From assembly GCF_018320785.1 (NCBI RefSeq), contig NC_054873.1, positions 24,022,196-24,086,195 on the forward strand: a stretch of DNA of 64,000 nucleotides, read 5' to 3'. The first letter of the stretch is position 1. The number at the start of each line of letters is the position of its first letter. Positions 61,071 to 64,000 of this stretch are shown in pieces. The notes under the pieces were generated by a model, which was not told the DNA's origin, made no database searches, and saw only the letters and a program-made list of their open reading frames with translations. Source of the DNA: Cheilinus undulatus. Its lineage: Eukaryota > Chordata > Actinopteri > Labriformes > Labridae. A program made the position numbers and the translations under genes.

Positions 61071-61420
61071 TCAGAGCTAGGAAGGAGCTCTACATGGCGG
61101 CTGAGCCTTGGGAAGGGTGCCATAGGCTTTCGGAAGACCGTTTTTCTTGCTCGTTTTTTCACCAAAATCGATCGATTTTGCTCTAAATCTTAGTGTTTAC
61201 GTGAACGGTCGCTCTTTTATCGTAAATTTCGGGGTTTTGTAAGGTTTTCTGGCTGTTTTTCGGTGCCGTCTGAGCTGTGGGAGTGCTTGTCGTTGTTTTC
61301 CATACAGGGCTCTGGCAGCCATGGCGCGCCTCCATTTTTAGTGTGCTGCTCGGCTCTGTCTCTCTGAGTCTGACAGTAGATGTAGACTGTAAAGGCCTAC
61401 AAGCTTTTTGAAACAAGTTT
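61071..61420 (+). promoter_or_regulatory. chd2: chd2 promoter and non-coding first exon region
   Basis: G+C and CpG rise sharply. CTACATGGCGGCTG (61090-61103) is a good YY1 site, a motif that in many housekeeping promoters lies just after the transcription start. CAAAATCGATCGATTTTG (61163-61180) is an 18-base perfect palindrome. The leader probably runs from about 61080 to a donor I cannot fix (TTT|gtaagg at 61249 is a weak candidate), joining to 61895, or is unspliced. Confidence 0.6.
61094..61186 (+). promoter_or_regulatory. Candidate upstream ORF of chd2, 30 codons
   Basis: ATG (also the core of the YY1 site) to TAA, encoding MAAEPWEGCH and 20 further residues. If transcription starts before 61094 this would be the first ORF met by ribosomes. 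Whether it lies in the mRNA is unknown. Confidence 0.35.
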
Positions 61421-61944
61421 CTTTTTATAATTTATTTTTAAGTTATTATTTTTATATTTTGTTATTTTTATTCGAGTCGGGTTGAACCCTCTGACAAAGC
61501 GAACGCAAATCTAATAGTTCACTTTTAGGTTACCACCTTTCTCTTCATTGAATTACTGTGTTTACATCGTGTAGTGTATCAATATATGATTTTTTCATCT
61601 GCAAATCTGATTTTTCTTATCCTTCTTGTGATGACGCAGTTAGAATTAATTGCATGCGGCTTGATACGTGGACAATATTGAAAGACAAGTGTTGGATATT
61701 TTACTTATTGTAGAATCACTGGTCGTTTTTCTAGACTATTTTTTAAATAATCGCTGTAAATAATGACCTCTAAATCTTTCGATTTAATGTCTTTTTCATT
61801 CTTCGTGTCGCATTGCCTGGGTTTTAACTGCCACCTGAGCAAAGGCAACCTTACGGGACTTGAACGATAGTTCATGCCTCTAACTTTTTGACAGTAAATA
61901 CCAGGACAAAAGATCATCCTTTCAAGATTGTCAAGGATACTACG

Positions 61945-62006
61945 ATGATGAAGAATAAAAGTAAAAAACAAGAGGATGAAGGATCGACTCAAAGCAACGC
62001 ATCAAG
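61945..62006 (+). CDS. chd2: chd2 first coding exon (gene continues past window)
   Basis: ATG ATG AAG opens MMKNKSKKQEDEGSTQSNAS, which aligns with human CHD2 [20 protein letters not shown]; the exon closes at AG|gtatga with a split codon. CHD2 is a large (about 1800-residue) SNF2-type chromatin remodeller with tandem chromodomains. Only the extreme N-terminus, ahead of the serine/acid-rich region, is in this window. The exon's 5' boundary is probably 61895, after taactttttgacag. I looked for the next exon (a Ser/Glu-rich stretch) up to 64000 and did not find it, so intron 2 is at least 2 kb. The gene lies on the same strand as, and just downstream of, the CHASERR-like RNA. Confidence 0.9.
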
Positions 62007-64000
62007 GTATGATCGTTTCACTTTTTTCCTTTTACCTTTCCTTAATGTGATTTGATTGTTTACATTGTCAAGCATGGTTGATCACCTGTGTATTCATTTG
62101 CTTCGTGGATTAATTGAAGTGCACCACTGTCATGAATGACCTTGCTATTGTTTAATAGCCACACCCTGATTTTTTCTACCATTTCTAACACTCAATACTG
62201 AGGTTTCAGGCCTATGTTAAGACATCATAGCTCACAAGATGAATGTTTTGGACTCAATTATCCTTCATTCTTTTGCATATGGGTTTTTCACAAACGTTTC
62301 ATGTCCTATCGTCACAAAGTAAAATGACCTTGTCTTAGTAGTTGGTACTGCAATGCAGCATTTTAACATAGAAGTTGTTAGATTTTGTTCATTAAGAAAC
62401 AACATATCTCATGATGTTATCTATGCTCATCAATACATCTAGTCCAGCTTAGATTGGCTGGATTTAAAATACTATGTCCTCAGTTATTTAGATTGATTTC
62501 ACTTTGCTTTTGGAAACTCTTTTATTTTTATTACATTCTCTGTGATTTTCAATCTCTGCCTTCCAAAATATTTTATAGTAAGTCACAAATTTTTGAAGAA
62601 ATTGGATTTTTCTCATGCACTGCAATTCCTGTTTTGTTTTCTTTATTAATTCTCAAGTTATTAAGTTGTAAATTATATTTTTGTGTTTCAGTAAAATTTA
62701 AAACTACATTTGAACAACTGTTTTGATGTTATGTCACTGTGTACATGCTTATGTAACTTATTCTTTAAATACAATATTATTCCAGTTATTTTTAGAGCAT
62801 TATTGCAAAAACAGTCTCAACATTATCACAAGCCTATAAATACAATATTTTTTCTATCCTTAATCATATGATTGGTATTTATTTTTACTGGTTGAATTTA
62901 CATGCATTTTCTATTTAAAGCAGATATTTATATATTGGCTTAAAGTATTGACTGATTTGTAATTTAACCTTCTGTTTTCAATGTCTGATATATTTTAAAG
63001 CAAAGTGTTCCTTTCTATTTTATCTGGTTTAATATGTATTGTCAGATGGTTATTATTTAAAGACCTGTGGCCTGGAATCTGTACACATAAATGTTGTTTT
63101 TGACACTGCTGTTTCAGTTTCTTCTCTTTAAAGGGCCAAATTTGAAAGTATATATCTGTCATCCTCAGCTATCTGAATCTTCAAACATCTAAACTTGAAA
63201 CTCCACACTTTAATGCTCAATAAAGATGTCTTTAAATATCAGGTGATGTGCGTGCTGTCAGGATTATGCAAGAATTCAGAAAGTACACAAGAGGCCTGGT
63301 GATACTTCAAGACTTCAGAATAAATTCACAAATATTATGGATTCTTTTAGGTTCTGAGGAATAGAATTGCTGCCATATACTCACTTAAAAACATGCAGCT
63401 GTACCATAGCTGTTTTTTTACTGTAGAATAAAGAAAGCTGAATGATAAAGCAGGTGATCTCTCTACATTGTACTGATTGAACACTGCAGTATGTTACATC
63501 ACGCTTGTAGTTTCTCTGTGGGATCTTGTGGCAGCCATTTTAGTCTTTTTCTGCTATGTGAAAAATGTCCTCTGCTCCTGATGACAGCCTAACTTTTTCA
63601 TATTGGTATATGAATACTGGGACATGCAGAGTAGCAGAATGTGCAGCCAAAAGATTGGGGGATTTTTTGTTATGAATTATCTTCCTTAAATAACTATATT
63701 CAAGCTCTCCAGCGTCACAAAATGGCCCTTGCTTTGTGTGCCCAGCTTGCTCACTTGTCTGTATTAAAACTCTGCTCAGAGAACTACATGGAGGAGGAAC
63801 AGGAAGAGTTCAGAGTCAGGAAAGCTTGCACACTCTGCTCCTATAGGCCAGAATTCCACCTAGCAACCAGCCAGCCAATGATAATTCAGAGGTTCTTTCT
63901 ATGTCCCGCCTACCTTTGACCTCACTTAAAGCAGAAGGAGCCCTTCACTTCCGAGTTTGGTCATTGAAGCAGCTGAAAGTACCGGCTGTGAAATTTAAGA
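62007..64000 (+). other. chd2: chd2 intron, no exon recognised
   Basis: AT-rich to about 63480. 63640-63919 has a 92-codon open frame with no family resemblance; its G+C is higher and it may be an interspersed repeat, which I could not name. Confidence 0.6.

Noticed and set aside
63641..63919. 92-codon plus-strand frame at the window end, considered as the next chd2 exon
   Set aside because: CHD2 continues with a Ser/Glu-rich segment; this frame is not like it and lacks a fitting acceptor.
1..64000. tRNA, rRNA genes and CRISPR arrays
   Set aside because: I saw no cloverleaf with A and B boxes, no rRNA core sequence and no spaced repeat array; the only regular array is the 20-bp minisatellite without spacers.

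Overview
The window is vertebrate nuclear DNA, almost certainly from a teleost, probably a percomorph. Genes have many short exons in long AT-rich introns with GT-AG (one GC-AG) junctions. There are no bacterial-style operons. Intergenic space is full of teleost-type repeats: L2/CR1-like and L1/Tx1-like LINE 3' ends, Tc1/mariner, hAT and PIF/Harbinger-like relics, and the fish repeat with the 'gaggcaacagcgctaac' signature. Species cannot be named from the sequence alone. All gene identities come from reading translated exons and recalling family sequences; no search was run.

Layout. 1-18.2 kb is intergenic and repeat-dense; its left edge may be the 3' end of an upstream gene. It holds a striking 20-bp minisatellite (12.3-13.1 kb). 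18.86-36.5 kb (+) is st8sia2, the polysialyltransferase STX, with six coding exons encoding 385 residues. 36.5-42.6 kb is 3' UTR plus intergenic DNA with two MITE-like elements. 42.87-46.2 kb (-) is fam174b, three coding exons, 137 residues, with its final Arg codon and stop assembled across the last intron. 46.9-52.6 kb is intergenic with a Tc1-like relic, a fish repeat, a poly-C run and a 126-bp tandem duplication. About 52.7-60.4 kb (+) is a five-exon transcript without a substantial ORF, which I interpret as the fish counterpart of the lncRNA CHASERR. About 61.08 kb to the window end (+) is the 5' end of chd2: the promoter/5' leader and the first coding exon (20 codons plus two bases); the remaining exons lie beyond the window.

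The order st8sia2 (+), fam174b (-), CHASERR (+), chd2 (+) is that of human 15q26.1, so the block is an ancient microsyntenic unit. CHASERR in mammals is a cis-acting repressor of CHD2. Here the inferred RNA ends about 0.7 kb before the chd2 promoter and its last exon carries AAGATG/ATGG words like those recognised in the mammalian RNA. This is the most interesting system in the window. The other genes act separately: ST8SIA2 builds polysialic acid on NCAM in the Golgi; FAM174B is a small type I membrane protein.
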